From Cryptomeria japonica (lineage: Eukaryota > Streptophyta > Pinopsida > Cupressales > Cupressaceae), in the NCBI RefSeq assembly GCF_030272615.1, contig NC_081405.1, forward strand, positions 154,797,613-154,861,612: DNA of 64,000 nucleotides, in the 5' to 3' direction. The notes under the pieces are model-generated. The model was given only the letters and a program-made list of their open reading frames with translations, was not told where the DNA came from and did no database searches. Position 1 is the first letter of the stretch. The number at the start of each line of letters is the position of its first letter. A program made the translations under genes and the position numbers. This document shows positions 46,231 to 58,606 of this stretch, in pieces.

Positions 46231-47486
46231 AGGTTCAAACTTCAAACACATATTGCTTTAGTCATGTTTTTCTTGTGTATGAAAGCATAAAAACTTAACA
46301 TGCAGAAAAAGCTCACATACAACCAAAAAAAACAAATAATAAAAAATTAGACACAGATATACCTTTGAGATACTTATTTGAAGTTTGCAATGTTGAATCT
46401 TAAATAGGATATTACTTCACAAACTAGAGCAGTCAGAATTAGGTATGTTAGTTATCAACGCACAAAAAACTTGGGGGCACCCAACAGTATACTGTTATCC
46501 TGTTTTGAATAAGGAACTTATTGAACGCTTGACACACAGAACAATCATTTCGCCCAGGCTGACAGTATGCGTGGAGGAATTCATAAATGCCAAGAGTCGC
46601 ATTTGGTGTTTGTAGCAGAGTTTACACGATGCGTGTGTCCATTTCCGCTCAGCACTCTTGATAATATTTCCTGAAGGCATCGAGAGCAGCACTCAATTAG
46701 CTGAAGTCATTTTGAACCCAATATTGGGTTACTGTTGCCGACAGGTGTAGGACAGACATTTGATGAACATTTGAGGGCCCGTGAATGTGCTGACAGACAA
46801 ATGGATGCTGGGGGAAATCGCAGTTTAGATGAAAGGAAAAGGAAGATAGGCTAAAGGCCCAATAACGTGCATAGGATAACCCAGCTTCTAATCACACCTG
46901 TCATAGTATCATATGCACAGGTCAATATTATTGTCATACCCAAACAGCCGGAATCGATTATCCTAGACATATATTCCAAGTAGTAAATATCTACCATATT
47001 GCCATTGGTGTCATCGACTGGATTCAGTATATACGTCTATATTGCCTTATCTGATCACCAAATAATACTAAATATAATACAAATTGTCAGCAAGTCATTT
47101 TTGCATAAAATTAACTGTATAAATAGTAGACAGCCAGGGGTTCCGCCAATACTGTCTTTGCATATCTGCACTCATTTCTGAATATCTGAAAATTAGTGGA
47201 GAATTAGTCATTAATTGTCCCATACTCCTTAGACTGTCCAGAAGGGGACATTACACAAATGGTTTCAAGTTTTCTCATAAGTGAAAAGAGAAGTATTTTT
47301 TGTGATGATTATGTTGTAAAATCTTTAGAGCAAAAGGCACTTTTACGTGACTCCATGCAAAATAAAGTGGTTTCAAAAGATTTCAGCTTGGAGGGATATT
47401 TTTAATGCCTCACTCAACCCAAGTAGAGTTTATTCTAAACCATAAACTGGGGTAGAATAAGCAAGCATCACGGGTTCATGTTGAGT
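46231..47486. other. Spacer with a possible gypsy LTR end at 47170-47255
   Basis: Mostly featureless. GGGGACATTACA at 47244-47255 matches the LTR 3' end of Gypsy-B (TGGGACATTACA at 55244-55255), so a fragment of a related LTR may end here. No matching start was found. Confidence 0.4.
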
Positions 47487-47733
47487 TCATGAGTTTTGCC
47501 CTAGTTTCAGGAGAATGTGTTTTCTCGTGCCATAGTCCAAGGAGGAGTTGTATTGGACAAAGACAATGTGATTGAAGTGCTTTTGAGTCAACTTGTTCCG
47601 CTTCCTTGTGTGAATGGTCGAAAAGACACTCCAATTGTGCTCATAACCTGAAGTGCTACTAGATTGAGACAAAACATGGATGGCAATATTTTTAAGATTA
47701 GGTGTTCTTGCATCAAAATCTTCCCACCACAAA
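47487..47733 (-). pseudogene. hAT transposase C-terminal dimerisation domain, fragment
   Basis: Minus-strand residues WWEDFDARTPNLKNIAI, HVLSQSSSTSG, NWSVFSTIHTRKRNKLTQ and HFNHIVFVQYN follow the hAT-C domain. The usual CERNWS reads YEHNWS, two G-to-A type changes. The catalytic part is absent: the frame stops being hAT-like at 47734, where a gypsy LTR begins. Confidence 0.85.
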
Positions 47734-48397
47734 TGTAATGCCCCACCTACAAATTAAGCCATTTAATTGCAGACAATATGAGGAAAATATTTGTAACTGT
47801 GGCGAGTATTATTATTCCATGCGCCTTATAAAACGAGTCATGAGTCGTGAAGAATATTATTTGGAAGATATAGAAGGCATAGCTATAGTTGGATTTGAAG
47901 CAGAGTTATAGGGATGGTGACAAACATCGTTATTGTAAAGATCATCATCGTGGACATGGAGGTTGTGTGTATGACTGATGGTATGGTGATTGTGGTGGTT
48001 CTGGTGATCCTAAAGATAAAGATAAGGATGATCATCAGAGAGAAATGTTCTTGGCATCAATGACATTACTTGTATGAAAATTTAGGATACAAGATTGAGC
48101 GTGAGGTCACAGACGGTAGCATGATCTGCATTCGCTGATCAATATTTTGGAGTGAATTCTTTCATTGGTGGCATAAGAAGTCCGCTGAAGAAGTCCACAA
48201 AGAAGGAAATTGTGGATGTTAAGAATGAAGGATCATTCAATCTAGAATTTAAGATTGGTCTCTTATTGTTTCAGGTCATTGAATATACAGTAGAAATAAG
48301 AGTTCCCAATATAACAAATGTAAACCAGAGAGATGCGATGTCCATTGATACAGTTTATGAGGCTTATGAATGTAATTGAATGAAGTAACAGTGAGTG
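47734..48397 (+). repeat. Gypsy-B 5' LTR, first part
   Basis: Starts TGTAATGCCCCA, an inverted match with one mismatch to TGGGACATTACA at 55244-55255. Interrupted at 48397 by Copia-D. The two parts together give a LTR of about 1.55 kb. Short frames inside are not convincing. Confidence 0.7.
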
Positions 48398-49121
48398 TGT
48401 AAATGATATTCAAATTTATGTTCAAGTGTGAATTTATATATAATTATTTCTTTACTAATATTTTCTGTTTCTTATGTCATAGATTTCTGAAGATTACATT
48501 AATTATTTCGATGCATCCTCAGCACTTCTTTTACATATGCTTATAGTTCTATGCTTCACCGATCAAGGCATGCCTTGATCGGTCATGTCTTTTAGACATG
48601 CCCAATCAAGACATGTCTTGATCGGTGCATAGACACCGTTTCAATTAATATTACCACTTATCATATGTTAATGCCGATAACTATCGGTCACGTCATTTCT
48701 CTTTATCGTGAGTTATACCGATAGCTATCGGTCATGTTATTTAACATGCCAATAACTATTAATAATTGGGGCAACGTGAAGTAATAGAGTTACCCGATAA
48801 ATGATCGGGATAAGTTAATCATAGTCAACAGATAACTGATCGGTATTAACATGCATTTTAGAATGACAACTATTTAGTTATCATATGATAGCATAAATCA
48901 ATGCTATCATATGATAGCTATGGTAGTTATAATTCTGGTCTGATCACAGCATGAGTAATATTATCGATTATGCATATAAGATGGTTATAACAAGTTCATT
49001 TATTTAATCATGAGGTCTATACTTAAATTGTAGTTATATCGATGAGGTAGATGATTGAATGAGAGATAAATGAAGTCTCTCATTCAATCATTTATCTTAC
49101 CGAAGCTACTAAGTTTCAACA
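48398..49121 (-). repeat. Copia-D 3' LTR (724 bp), palindrome-rich
   Basis: Contains a 26-bp perfect palindrome at 48558-48583 (core GGCATGCC), ACCGATAGCTATCGGT at 48717-48732, 16-bp arms 48879-48894/48901-48916, and 16-bp arms 49051-49066/49076-49091. It ends TTTCAACA next to a purine tract (minus strand AAGAGGGAG). Confidence 0.95.
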
Positions 49122-49648
49122 CTCCCTCTTAGCTAGGGAAGATAATTATAGACCCATGAAATAAGCATCATATTTTTCATAATAAAATGTATTATACGAC
49201 TACATAATACAAAGGATCATATCACATATGCTTGTAACATGAAGCATCACATAATGAGTGACATAGGAATATATAACATCATCTCGTGATATAGATATCA
49301 CATAACACGCGATATCAGTATCACATAACACGTGATACCTTGGATATAAAATACTTAAGAATGTTGAATTCCCTTATATCGAGGTTATGGCATGTGCATT
49401 GACATTACGTCACATAATGTCTACCATAACATATCATGGCACATCCATGAGTCAAAGTGATATCAAGTCAGCATGATATCAACATTACAAGATCGTCACC
49501 TCATAATGTTTAATACAAGTGTTCATAGTCTAAAAGATCGTCACCTTTTAGAATTGTACACAGGGGGTGGAGCCCATAAGGTCATAACACGACAAAAGAA
49601 GTTTACACATTAAACACCTCATATATTAGTACAGATTACAAAAACTGA

Positions 49649-52600
49649 TTATAACTCAATCATACCAAGACCTTTTCTGAAGTGTTCAACTTTTACTGTG
49701 GCTAGAGGTTTGGTCAGTATGTCTGCTGTCTGGTCTCCTGTATTGATGTATTGTAACTGAATCACATTTCTATCCACCATATCTCTCACATAGTGATAAG
49801 GGAACTCAATGTGTTTGGATCTATCATGAAATACAGGGTTTACGGAGAGTTTTATACAACTTTGATTGTAACAATGAATTATAGTAGGCTTCATTGGTCC
49901 TCGGAATAATCCCACAAGTAACTTCCGTAGCCATACAGCTTCTCGTGCAGCCATGGAAGCTGCGATATATTCAGCCTCTGTAGAGCTCTGAGCTACTAAA
50001 GACTGTTTTCTGCTAATCCAAGATATCATGGCTGAACCCAAGTTCAAGTAGCACCTTGAGGTGCTTTTCCTGTCAGTCACACTTCCAACCCAATTTGAAT
50101 CAGTGAACCTGAGTAGATTCAAATCAATATTCTCATACTTGAGTCCATAGTTGAGAGTGCCTTGAAGGTATCTCATTATATGTTTTACTGCCATAAGATG
50201 AATCTCCTTAGGTTCACACATGAATTGACTCAAGGCATTTACTGGATAACAGATATTAGGTCTAGTATGGACTAGATACATTAATGATCCAATCATTTGT
50301 CTGTAGAGTGTAGGATCTACCAATGGGGAATCTGTTGCTGCCTCCTTCAGTTTGTGAAGATTAGTTTCCATGGGAGAAGTCATTGGTCTACAGTTCATCA
50401 TGCCAAATCTCTTCAATATGTCTAAGGTGTACTTCCCTTGATTAAGCACAATATGGTCAGAGTTTTGCCAAACTTACAATCCAAGGAAGTAATGTAGAAG
50501 GCCTAAATCCTTCATATCAAACTCCTTCTCAGGGTCTTTCTTACATTGATCAATAAGGTGATTTTCTCTTGTAATCAAAAGATCATCAACACACAAGATC
50601 AATATCAACATCTCATCTTTGATTTGTTTGAAGTATAGATTTGGATTTGCGTCATTCTTTGAGAATCCTAATCCCATGAGGTAGCTGTCAATTCTTTCAT
50701 ACCAGGCCTTGGGGGCTTGTTTTAGTCCATATAGTGCTTTCTTTAATTTGCACACATGTGATTTTGCATTGTGAATCTCAAACCCTTCTGGTTGCTCTAA
50801 GTAGACTTCCTCCTCAATTTTCCCATTTAGGAAAGTAGTTTTTACATCCATCTGATGGACTTTCCATCCTTTGGCTGCTGCAATGGCTAGTACTGCTCTG
50901 ACTGAGGTGTATCTAGCAACTGGAGCAAAAGTCTCATCATAGTCAATTCCCTCCTTTTGTGAGAACCCTCTGGCTACAAATCTAGCTTTATGTTTTTCTA
51001 TCCTACCATCTGCAACATGTTTGATTTTGAATAGCCACTTGGATGAAACAACAGATTTTCTTTTTGGTCTAGGAACAATTTCCCAAACATCATTGTTTAA
51101 GTTGGATTAATATTCCTTTGACATGGCATCTTTCCATACTTGGTGTTTGAGTGCTTCTGATACATTAGAAGGTTCTGATTTGGAGAGATCATTCATTAGG
51201 GCTACATAGCTAGTGAATCTTTGGGGCCTCTTACTTTCTCTAAAGGTCCCTGAAGGAGCTACGAAATTCCTTGCATCTTCCATTGTTTTGTGAACCCATA
51301 GTGGTCTTTTCTTAGGGTTTTCCTGGTGTGGAATCTGAACTTCATTCTCATTCTCTTCTGAATACTCCCTCTGAACCTCAGGAACAGGGTCCTTTTCTAG
51401 GTCTGAAGATGGAACATAAGTCTCTGACTCAATAGAGTATCTAGCCCTTTTGAAGGCTATGTCTTCTTCAAATATTACATCTCTATTGAGTTCAATATTA
51501 CTATGTCTAGGTACAAATATTCTATCGGCTTTAGAAGTTTCACTATACCCAACAAAGATTCCTTTTCTTCCAGAAGGTTCTAGTTTTGTTCTTTTCTCTT
51601 TAGGTATATGAATATAAATAGGGCATCCGAATATCCTAAAGTGAGTGATATCAGGGTTTATACCTGTGAAAACTTCTTCAAGGGTTTTATCTTCAATGTG
51701 GGAGTGAGGGCATCTATTTTGTATGTTTACAACAGTGTTGGAGGCTTCTGCCCAAAGATGAGTTTCTAAGTTTTGGTCAAGAAGCATGGCTTTGGCTGCC
51801 TCTACAATGGTTCTATTTTTTCTCTCAGCAACCCCATTTTGTTGAGGGTTGTAGGGGACAGTGAACTCTCTCTTAATCCCAACATCTTTACAAAATTCTC
51901 TAAAGATGTCTAAGGTGTATTCCCTCCCATTATCAATCCTCAAGGTTTTTATTTTCCTTTTGGAAGAGTTTTCAGAGAGGGATTTGAATTCCTTAAATCT
52001 CTTGAGAATCTCTTTCAATTCTTTACGTTTAAGAAAATAGATCCAAGTCTTCCTGGAGAAGTCATCAATGAATATTACATAGCAAAGGAACCCCCCTAAT
52101 GATGGTATAGACATTGGCCCATATAGGTCAGAGTGAACTAGCTCTAAAACATTGCTTGTTTTCCTAGAACTATTCTGAAAGGAACTCTTAGTATTTTTGC
52201 CTAGGGCACACCCCTTACATGTACCAGAATGGTATTGTTTTAACTTAGGCAAACCAGTTACTAATTTTTCCATTGAACATAAAGCACGGAAGTTTAAATG
52301 ACCTAATCTTCTATGCCAAATTTCATTTGAATATGTAATCTCATGAAGTAGGGCTAGGTTAGATTCAGTACATACCTCGTATAAATAGCCTTTTCTATGT
52401 CCTAGGGTTGTAGCCTTCTTGATGGAAGAGTTTTGTGGCTATATTAGAACTTTACCATTCATGAATGTTATTCTGTACCCATCATCTTCAAGTGCGGATA
52501 TGGAGATTAAGTTCCTCTTGATGTTAGGAACATATAGGACTCCAGTGAGTTGAAGAGACATGCCTGTCTTCAGCTTAATGGTGCAGGTACCGACGCCTTT

Positions 52601-53584
52601 CACTGGATGTGCAGAGTCATCACCAATGGTTACTTCCTCATCAGTTTCTTCTGCCATGGAATCCAGTAATTCTCTATACCCAATGATGTGTCTTGAAGAC
52701 CCACTGTCAATGATCCAGGTGTTAGATTTATTGGACACTTGACTGGAGAGAGCAGAGTAGAATACATGCTTCTCGGAGTCATATTCTTACCCTTTAACTT
52801 TTGCAAATGTAGCTTGTTGTTTGATTCTATCTGGACATCTTGCTGCATAGTGTCCATATTGATCACACCTAAAGCATTGAATGTGAGAGTTGTCTCTTTT
52901 AGATGACCTTTTGTCATGTCAGTTCTTTCTCTTCTTGAAGTGTTTCGTCTCATTTTTCTTGTTGGAGTTGGTATTTAAAACATGGAGATCATCTATATTC
53001 TTTTGTTTGATCCCCTTCTTATTTAGCCTTGACTCTTCTTGAAGACAATTTGCTCTTAGCCTATCAAATTTTGGATATTTATCTCTTACACTGATGCCTT
53101 GGATGAATGTCTCCCATGTACCAGGCAACCCATCTAGAGCAATGAGCGTTAGCTCTTTGCTCTGGATCTCATATCCAAGCGTTGCCAGTTCATCCCTTAG
53201 GGCTGATATCTGCATAAAGTATGCATTGATTGACTCCCCTTTGTTCATACTTATATGATTTATTTCTCTTTTTAGAGCCAGGGTTCTACTTGCATTATTT
53301 ATTTCAAATGCAATTTTGAGTGATTTGAACATATGATAGGCAGTTTCATGTTTTGTTATTATTGGCATGATGTGATTTCTTACTCCATCGACTATGATCT
53401 TCATAGCTTTTTCATTTCCCTCGACCCATGTTGATTTGTCAAGTTCATCCTCTAGTTCTTCAGATTCAACTTTAATAAATGATTCAAACTTGTTTTCTTT
53501 TAGAATCATTTTAATTCTGAACTTCCATGCTGAGAAATTGTCGCCTCCTTCAAGTCTGTCCTCAAATCTGATAGCGTTAGCCAT
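49649..53584 (-). pseudogene. gag-pol: Copia-D gag-pol polyprotein, five internal stops
   Basis: One phase from the ATG at 53584 (MANAIRFEDRLEGG) to the stop at 49649, about 1,311 codons, no frameshift. Gag UBN2 domain (about 53000-53550), knuckle CX2CX4HX4C (about 52832-52874), protease DSGSS (about 52700), HHCC finger (about 52200-52310). Integrase has HSDLYGP, an altered IDNGREY where SDNGGEY is usual, and NGVAERKNRT. RT is CVDD instead of YVDD (about 50580), with RNase H ending ILTKPL. Stops at 52919 (TGA), 52787 (TAA), 52439 (TAG), 51107 (TAA) and 50474 (TAA) are each one C-to-T change from Arg or Gln codons. Inactive copy. Confidence 0.94.
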
Positions 53585-53653
53585 GGGAAATATGATGTTT
53601 ATATCTTCGGTTTGAACTTCTCAAATTTGAATGCCTCAGGTTCGATCAGCGTG

Positions 53654-53665
53654 GCTCTGATACCA
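53654..53665 (-). other. Copia-D primer binding site
   Basis: GCTCTGATACCA, reverse complement of the tRNA-Met PBS, directly abutting the LTR at 53666. Confidence 0.95.
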
Positions 53666-54368
53666 TGTAAATGATATTCAAATTTATGTTCAAGTGTGAA
53701 TTTATATATATTATTATTTCTTTACTAATATTTTCTGTTTCTTATGTCATAGATTTCTGAAGATTACATTAATTATTTCGATGCATCCTCAGCACTTCTT
53801 TTGCATATACTTATAGTTCTATGCCTTGATCGGTCATGTCTTTTAGACATGCTCGATCAAGACATGTCTTGATCGGTGCATAGACACCGTTTCAATTAAT
53901 ATTACCACTTATCATATGTTAATGCCGATAACTATCAGTCACGTCATTTCTCTTTATCGTGAGTTATACCGATAGCTATCGGTCACGTTATTTAACATGC
54001 CGATAACTATTAATAATCGGGGCAACGTGAAGTAATATAATTACCCGATAAATGATCGGGATAAGTTAATCATAGTCAACAGATAAATGATCGGTATTAA
54101 CATGCATTTTAGAATGATAACTATTATAGTTATCATATGATAGCATTAATCGATGCTATCATATGATAGCTATGGTAGTTATAATTCTGGTTTGATCACA
54201 GCATGAGTAATATTACCGATTATGCATATAAGATGGTTATAATAAGTTCATTTATTTAATCATGAGGTCTATACTTAAATTGTAGTTATATCGATAAGGT
54301 AGATGATTGAATGAGAGATAAATGTCTCATTCAATCATTTATCTTACCGAAGCTACTAAGTTTCAACA
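53666..54368 (-). repeat. Copia-D 5' LTR (703 bp)
   Basis: Collinear with 48398-49121 but 21 bp shorter. About 19 bp are missing from one half of the palindrome at the position equivalent to 48558-48583, and a few bases are missing from the loop of the last inverted repeat. Confidence 0.95.
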
Positions 54369-54393
54369 GAGTGCTTAATAATCAATGAACAAG

Positions 54394-54444
<51 letters not shown>

Positions 54445-55255
54445 AATATTTCACCTCTATGATCCGTAATAATAGTGTTGGCCATTTGCTTGTTGGCAGA
54501 TAGTACTTAGACAAGTTTTCCTTAAACCAGTGCTTAAAATTTAAAAAGATAATAAAAAAAGAGCACTCAAGAAATAATAATCAATATTTTAAATTCAATA
54601 ATGTTTAATGAAAAGTCAAAGGTTGTGGAAGGAAGAGCTATGACTGTTGAAGGATTTAAGGTATAAAAGGAGGATCAAACAAAGAGAGGAAATATCAATT
54701 TTGGAAAAAGTTTTTGCATATCTATTTATTACTTCTTTGTATTGTATAAACTATAAACCAATTCTCTTACTTCTTTGTGTTGTATAAACCAATTCTCTTA
54801 CAGCCTGAGGATGATACCTGTGGCTATCCAGCCAACTAAAACACAACTCATAAAGGGGAGTTTTCAAAAAAATGGCTAAGTGTCTCCTTCATATGATCTG
54901 TGTTTTAGTTTACTGGAAAGACATTTCCCCTCATGATTATACAATTAAGGATGGAAACCTTTAATTGCCATTGCTGAATTAGGGACAAAAACCCTGATTC
55001 AGGCAGATCTGAAAGCACTTTAAAAACAGATATACCAGAGGAAATCATTACAGTTTGAAGAAGATAGAATAGCAGAATAAAGGATAAATGTTATATTTTT
55101 CAAGAGATAAATTATTAGTTTCCAAGCTGAATTATATTACCAAAATTACAGTTTCTGAATAAAATAATATTTATGATTAATATTTCAATTATGATTGTGA
55201 GTTAAGGTTATCATATTAAAAGAAAATAAGAAATGTTCTAGAATGGGACATTACA
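54369..55255 (+). repeat. Gypsy-B 5' LTR, second part
   Basis: Resumes after the GAGTG duplicate and ends TGGGACATTACA, followed by a PBS-like site. Contains a GA microsatellite near its start. Confidence 0.7.
54396..54440. repeat. (GA)n microsatellite
   Basis: About 22 AG units within the Gypsy-B LTR. Confidence 0.97.
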
Positions 55256-55257
55256 AT

Positions 55258-55269
55258 TGTTATCAGAGC
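55258..55269 (+). other. Gypsy-B primer binding site (one mismatch)
   Basis: TGTTATCAGAGC, differing from the tRNA-Met PBS TGGTATCAGAGC by one base, two bases after the LTR end. Confidence 0.75.
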
Positions 55270-55310
55270 CCTGATCTTGCCAACCTGCAGGGTCAAAAGC
55301 TAACATCTGA

Positions 55311-55523
55311 GTGCAGATCTACAATGGACACATGAGTAAACATGAACCTAGGAGAAAGAATATGGATTGGAGATCTAAGTTCTTATTGAAGGAAGAAGAC
55401 ATAGACCCTATCCAAGAGGCACAATCAAAGAGTCAAGACTTCAAAAACAAGCTTTTGGAGCAATTTTGTAGCAGCCAAAGAACTCTAAAATCACTTAGTA
55501 AAACAGGAAAAGATCCTGTCTAA
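55311..55523 (+). pseudogene. Possible Gypsy-B gag N-terminal remnant
   Basis: A frame of about 64 codons from the ATG at 55332 (MSKHEPRRKNMDWRSKF) lies where gag should start. It is charged and Gln/Lys-rich but has no diagnostic domain. It closes at 55521. No pol follows, so the element is truncated or was cut by L1. Confidence 0.35.
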
Positions 55524-56015
55524 AGAGTAGTAGAGGTTTAGTTAGAAAGAGATGAGTGCAAGCTTTGCGTTCTGTAAATATGATCAGAAGTGTGCTATTT
55601 ATAAATCCAAAATATTTCATGAACATTAATCTGGTCTTGCAGAATTTGGCAACCCTGCCTGCCTGGGCACAGCTCTCACAACTATTTAAGGTTATACAGT
55701 TTTTAGGTCAATGTGCATTGTGAGGTCACAAATGGGAGACCTCACCCCCATTTAAACATTCAACAATACCACCCCAGTGGGTTTGAACCTTGATGGCAAG
55801 AACAACACCACAACTTAACCATCACAACATGCCACTACTGGCTTGGCAACTTCTAATTTGCTATCATTAGTTTATCGAATTTGGTGCAATGTCCATGCTT
55901 ATGAAGAAGTCACACTTATCTCTGCATAGAATAGAAATATATGAAGTAGTAAAAAGAATTCAGTCTTGATTTAAATTGTAATGAGATCAAAACAACTCAT
56001 AAAGACACTACCTTC
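55524..56015. other. Interior remnant with a possible SINE
   Basis: No coding signal. The centre (about 55720-55845) resembles a tRNA-derived SINE on the minus strand; see the separate entry. Confidence 0.4.
55720..55845 (-). repeat. Candidate SINE with RNA polymerase III boxes
   Basis: On the minus strand a B-box-like GGTTCAAACCC (55779-55789) lies about 35 bp after an A-box-like GTGATGGTTAAG (about 55811-55835). This is the order and spacing of tRNA-derived SINE promoters. The flanking ACTGGGGTGG and GGTGAGGTCTCC are typical of intergenic plant repeats. No cloverleaf is complete and no poly(A) tail or target duplication was defined. Confidence 0.4.
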
Positions 56016-56743
56016 TGTTGGTGTCTGTTTTATCATCTACCAAACATTAGGATAGGATACCCGAAGGTATTCTATCCTCTCCTGAAAAATCACTACTGAT
56101 TCCAAGGTCTATATGTGCGAACAAGCGACTTTAGTGGAATAGCTTCTTGGGTAGTGTATGCTGAAATTTCAAGGGGGACTTACATTTGACAAGTATCTTG
56201 AACTGCTGGACTTAGATGGATTTAGCAATTTTAGGCTCTTCTTTTTTTGGGGAATTTTCTGGGATTTAGACTTTAAAAAGAAAGGGAAAAAGAGACAGGG
56301 TTTAGGAAGGCTAATCTAATCCTACGAATTTCGGAGACGGTATCAACTGGGTGCTCTCGAGAAACCAAACCTTGCTTCGCCACACTAGGGACAACTACAC
56401 AAGGCCGGTGCAATCTTCAATGGGTTGTGCTTATGATCGAGATGTTGGGATGCACAGGGGATGGGCTCATACTAACTTTGCACGGTAGAATGGAAATCAT
56501 CCATTTACCAAAAGTATGAGTGGAGATACACCATCAATTGACACTTATCAAATCCTTCATTCATATTAACAACAATGAAAGCAAATCTAGATTAATTTTA
56601 ACTAAGTGTTGATGCAATTGAAACCATGCAAATCATTCAAATAATAGAGATTACAAAGCAGCGCACATGCAATATATCATCTGGAAATGACCTTAAGCAA
56701 CAATACATCAAAAAACCTCACCCCTCCAAATGAGAGGAGGTAG

Positions 56744-56833
56744 CCTTATATAGTTTTCAAGAATAAATGAACGGCCGAGATCAAACAGTGATCAAGGGCC
56801 TAGATTGAAAGCTATAAACCCTAATTAGGGTTT
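56744..56833 (-). promoter_or_regulatory. L1 core promoter: TATA box and inverted telo-box
   Basis: TATATAAGG (minus strand, 56744-56752) lies 63 bp from the perfect palindrome AAACCCTAATTAGGGTTT (56816-56833). That palindrome is two head-to-head AAACCCTAA telo-boxes. The same pair recurs in L2 at the same distance. Confidence 0.65.
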
Positions 56834-58606
56834 CCCAAAATTAACTACCCTCGACCAATTACATTTGGGACACTTGTCCTTCTTGCTAAATATGAACCAT
56901 CAATGAAAATAGAAGGTTGTTGCATTGTGAAGTGTGCCCTTCTAGAAGCTTCTGGATAAGTCAGGTTCATCGAACCTGGACATGCTGACTTGGAGCGATC
57001 TGATCGGTTGGAAAATGACGAGGCGCCACCTCAACGTGTTGGATGTCTTCCTTGAATTCTACAATTTGTGTCAAGAAATTGTCTAAGTATGGAAATTTGA
57101 TTCCTTCTTGTCACCATTTGATTCTGCTTGGGAGCTTGTCTTTTTAATTCCTTCAGGAGATGAAATCCTTCAAGAAGTTGGAAGTTTATCTAACTTTTCC
57201 ATATTTTCACCAAGTCTGAGAACTTTTCTTTCTTGATGCCTTGAGATTCTTTCAAGTGCCTCGACTTTGTAGAAGAAATCCCCTCGTGAAGTTTTTCTCA
57301 TACTTAGCCAAATTTTGGCCCTCTATACTCGGACGAACCTTGCTCGTGGTCCCGTCTTCAATTCTGAATTTGGCTCAAAACTCCATTTGTGTTTTTTGTG
57401 ATGATCCTGCCTTCAGTTGCCAATTTATGTTGCATGGGAGGAGGGTAAAAGCTCTAGATAACCCCTTGCAAATATGAAATGATGGGATCAAGTTGTTCAG
57501 GCATTCGCTGTGATCATGTCCTTCTTCTCGATACCCTGACATGCCTTCATCATAATTGAGGAAATTGGAATTTTCTTTGTGAAACATTTCCCATACTTAG
57601 CCAAATTTTGACTATCTTCATGCCTGAATGAACCTTGCCTGTGAACTTGTCCTCAATCTTTCGTTTGGCTTGAAACCCCAACTGCGATCTCTATGATGAT
57701 CCCGCTTCTATTTCCTCCTACGACCTGTAAAACCAGAGGAAAATAAGTTAGAAATCTATCTTGGATTAAAGAAAATCGAGGCTGCAAACGGCTAAGTGTT
57801 TGGAAAATTTCACTTCATTTTCATACTTAGCCATGAGAATGGGATTTTCACATGTAAATTCTCCAACCTTCAAGATAACTGTGATCACAATCCAACACCA
57901 AGTGTTATAACTCCGAAAATTTCTTATACGTAGCCAAAAAAATGATTTTCCTCCCTTAGAAATTCGAACAAATTCACTAAAAATCATTTCTCAAACTCTG
58001 GAAAAACTCAGAAAATACATAAATCTACATCATGAATTTAATTTCACCTTCAAAAATACTCAAAAATTCAGGAGAGATTCAATAATTCATCCTTATACTG
58101 GTTGTCTTTCTCCAAAAATCTATGAAACTTTTGTCAAAAAAGTTTATCCAACTTCCAGCAATATCCAAAACTTTCTCTAGATGAACTCCAAATTGAAAGT
58201 ATTTTACTATGCTCTCCTTAATATTTTCGAACTTCTTGGTGTAGAATGAAGTTTACAACGAAGTATTTTTAAATAAAGTTAAATCCTCAATCAGAAACCC
58301 TTAAAATCTTCCAAATCATGTTTCCAATTTTAACTTCATTCTTTTGGAAAGTGTTGTCATGTTTCCAAATTCGAAGAAAATATCTTCCAAAAGTTTCCAA
58401 TTTGGCTATAAGTTCGAAATATTTATTAATCTTCCAATATTCTCTTTAAAAAAACTTTCCATTTTGGATTTAAGTTCGAAATCCTCATCAATCTTCCAAT
58501 ATTCTCCTTTTGAAAACTTTCTATTTTGGATTTAAGTTCGAAATCTTGAAGGATTTTCATGACATCACTTTGTATTTTCGTTGATTCTGTTTGACTTTCA
58601 TGTGTA

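Larger units (their letters stand above)
48398..54368 (-). mobile_element. Copia-D: complete Ty1/copia element inside the Gypsy-B LTR
   Basis: LTRs 48398-49121 and 53666-54368, a PBS abutting the right LTR, one coding phase, and perfect target duplications GAGTG (48393-48397 and 54369-54373). The gag and integrase sequence differs from Copia-A, B and C. Confidence 0.96.

Noticed and set aside
47902-48379. Short frames between 47.7 and 48.4 kb, one His/Gly-rich, as host gene pieces
   Set aside because: They fall inside the Gypsy-B LTR, lack conserved motifs and change phase repeatedly.
55779-55789. A tRNA gene at the GGTTCAAACCC box
   Set aside because: No acceptor stem or anticodon arm can be drawn around it; only promoter-like boxes remain.
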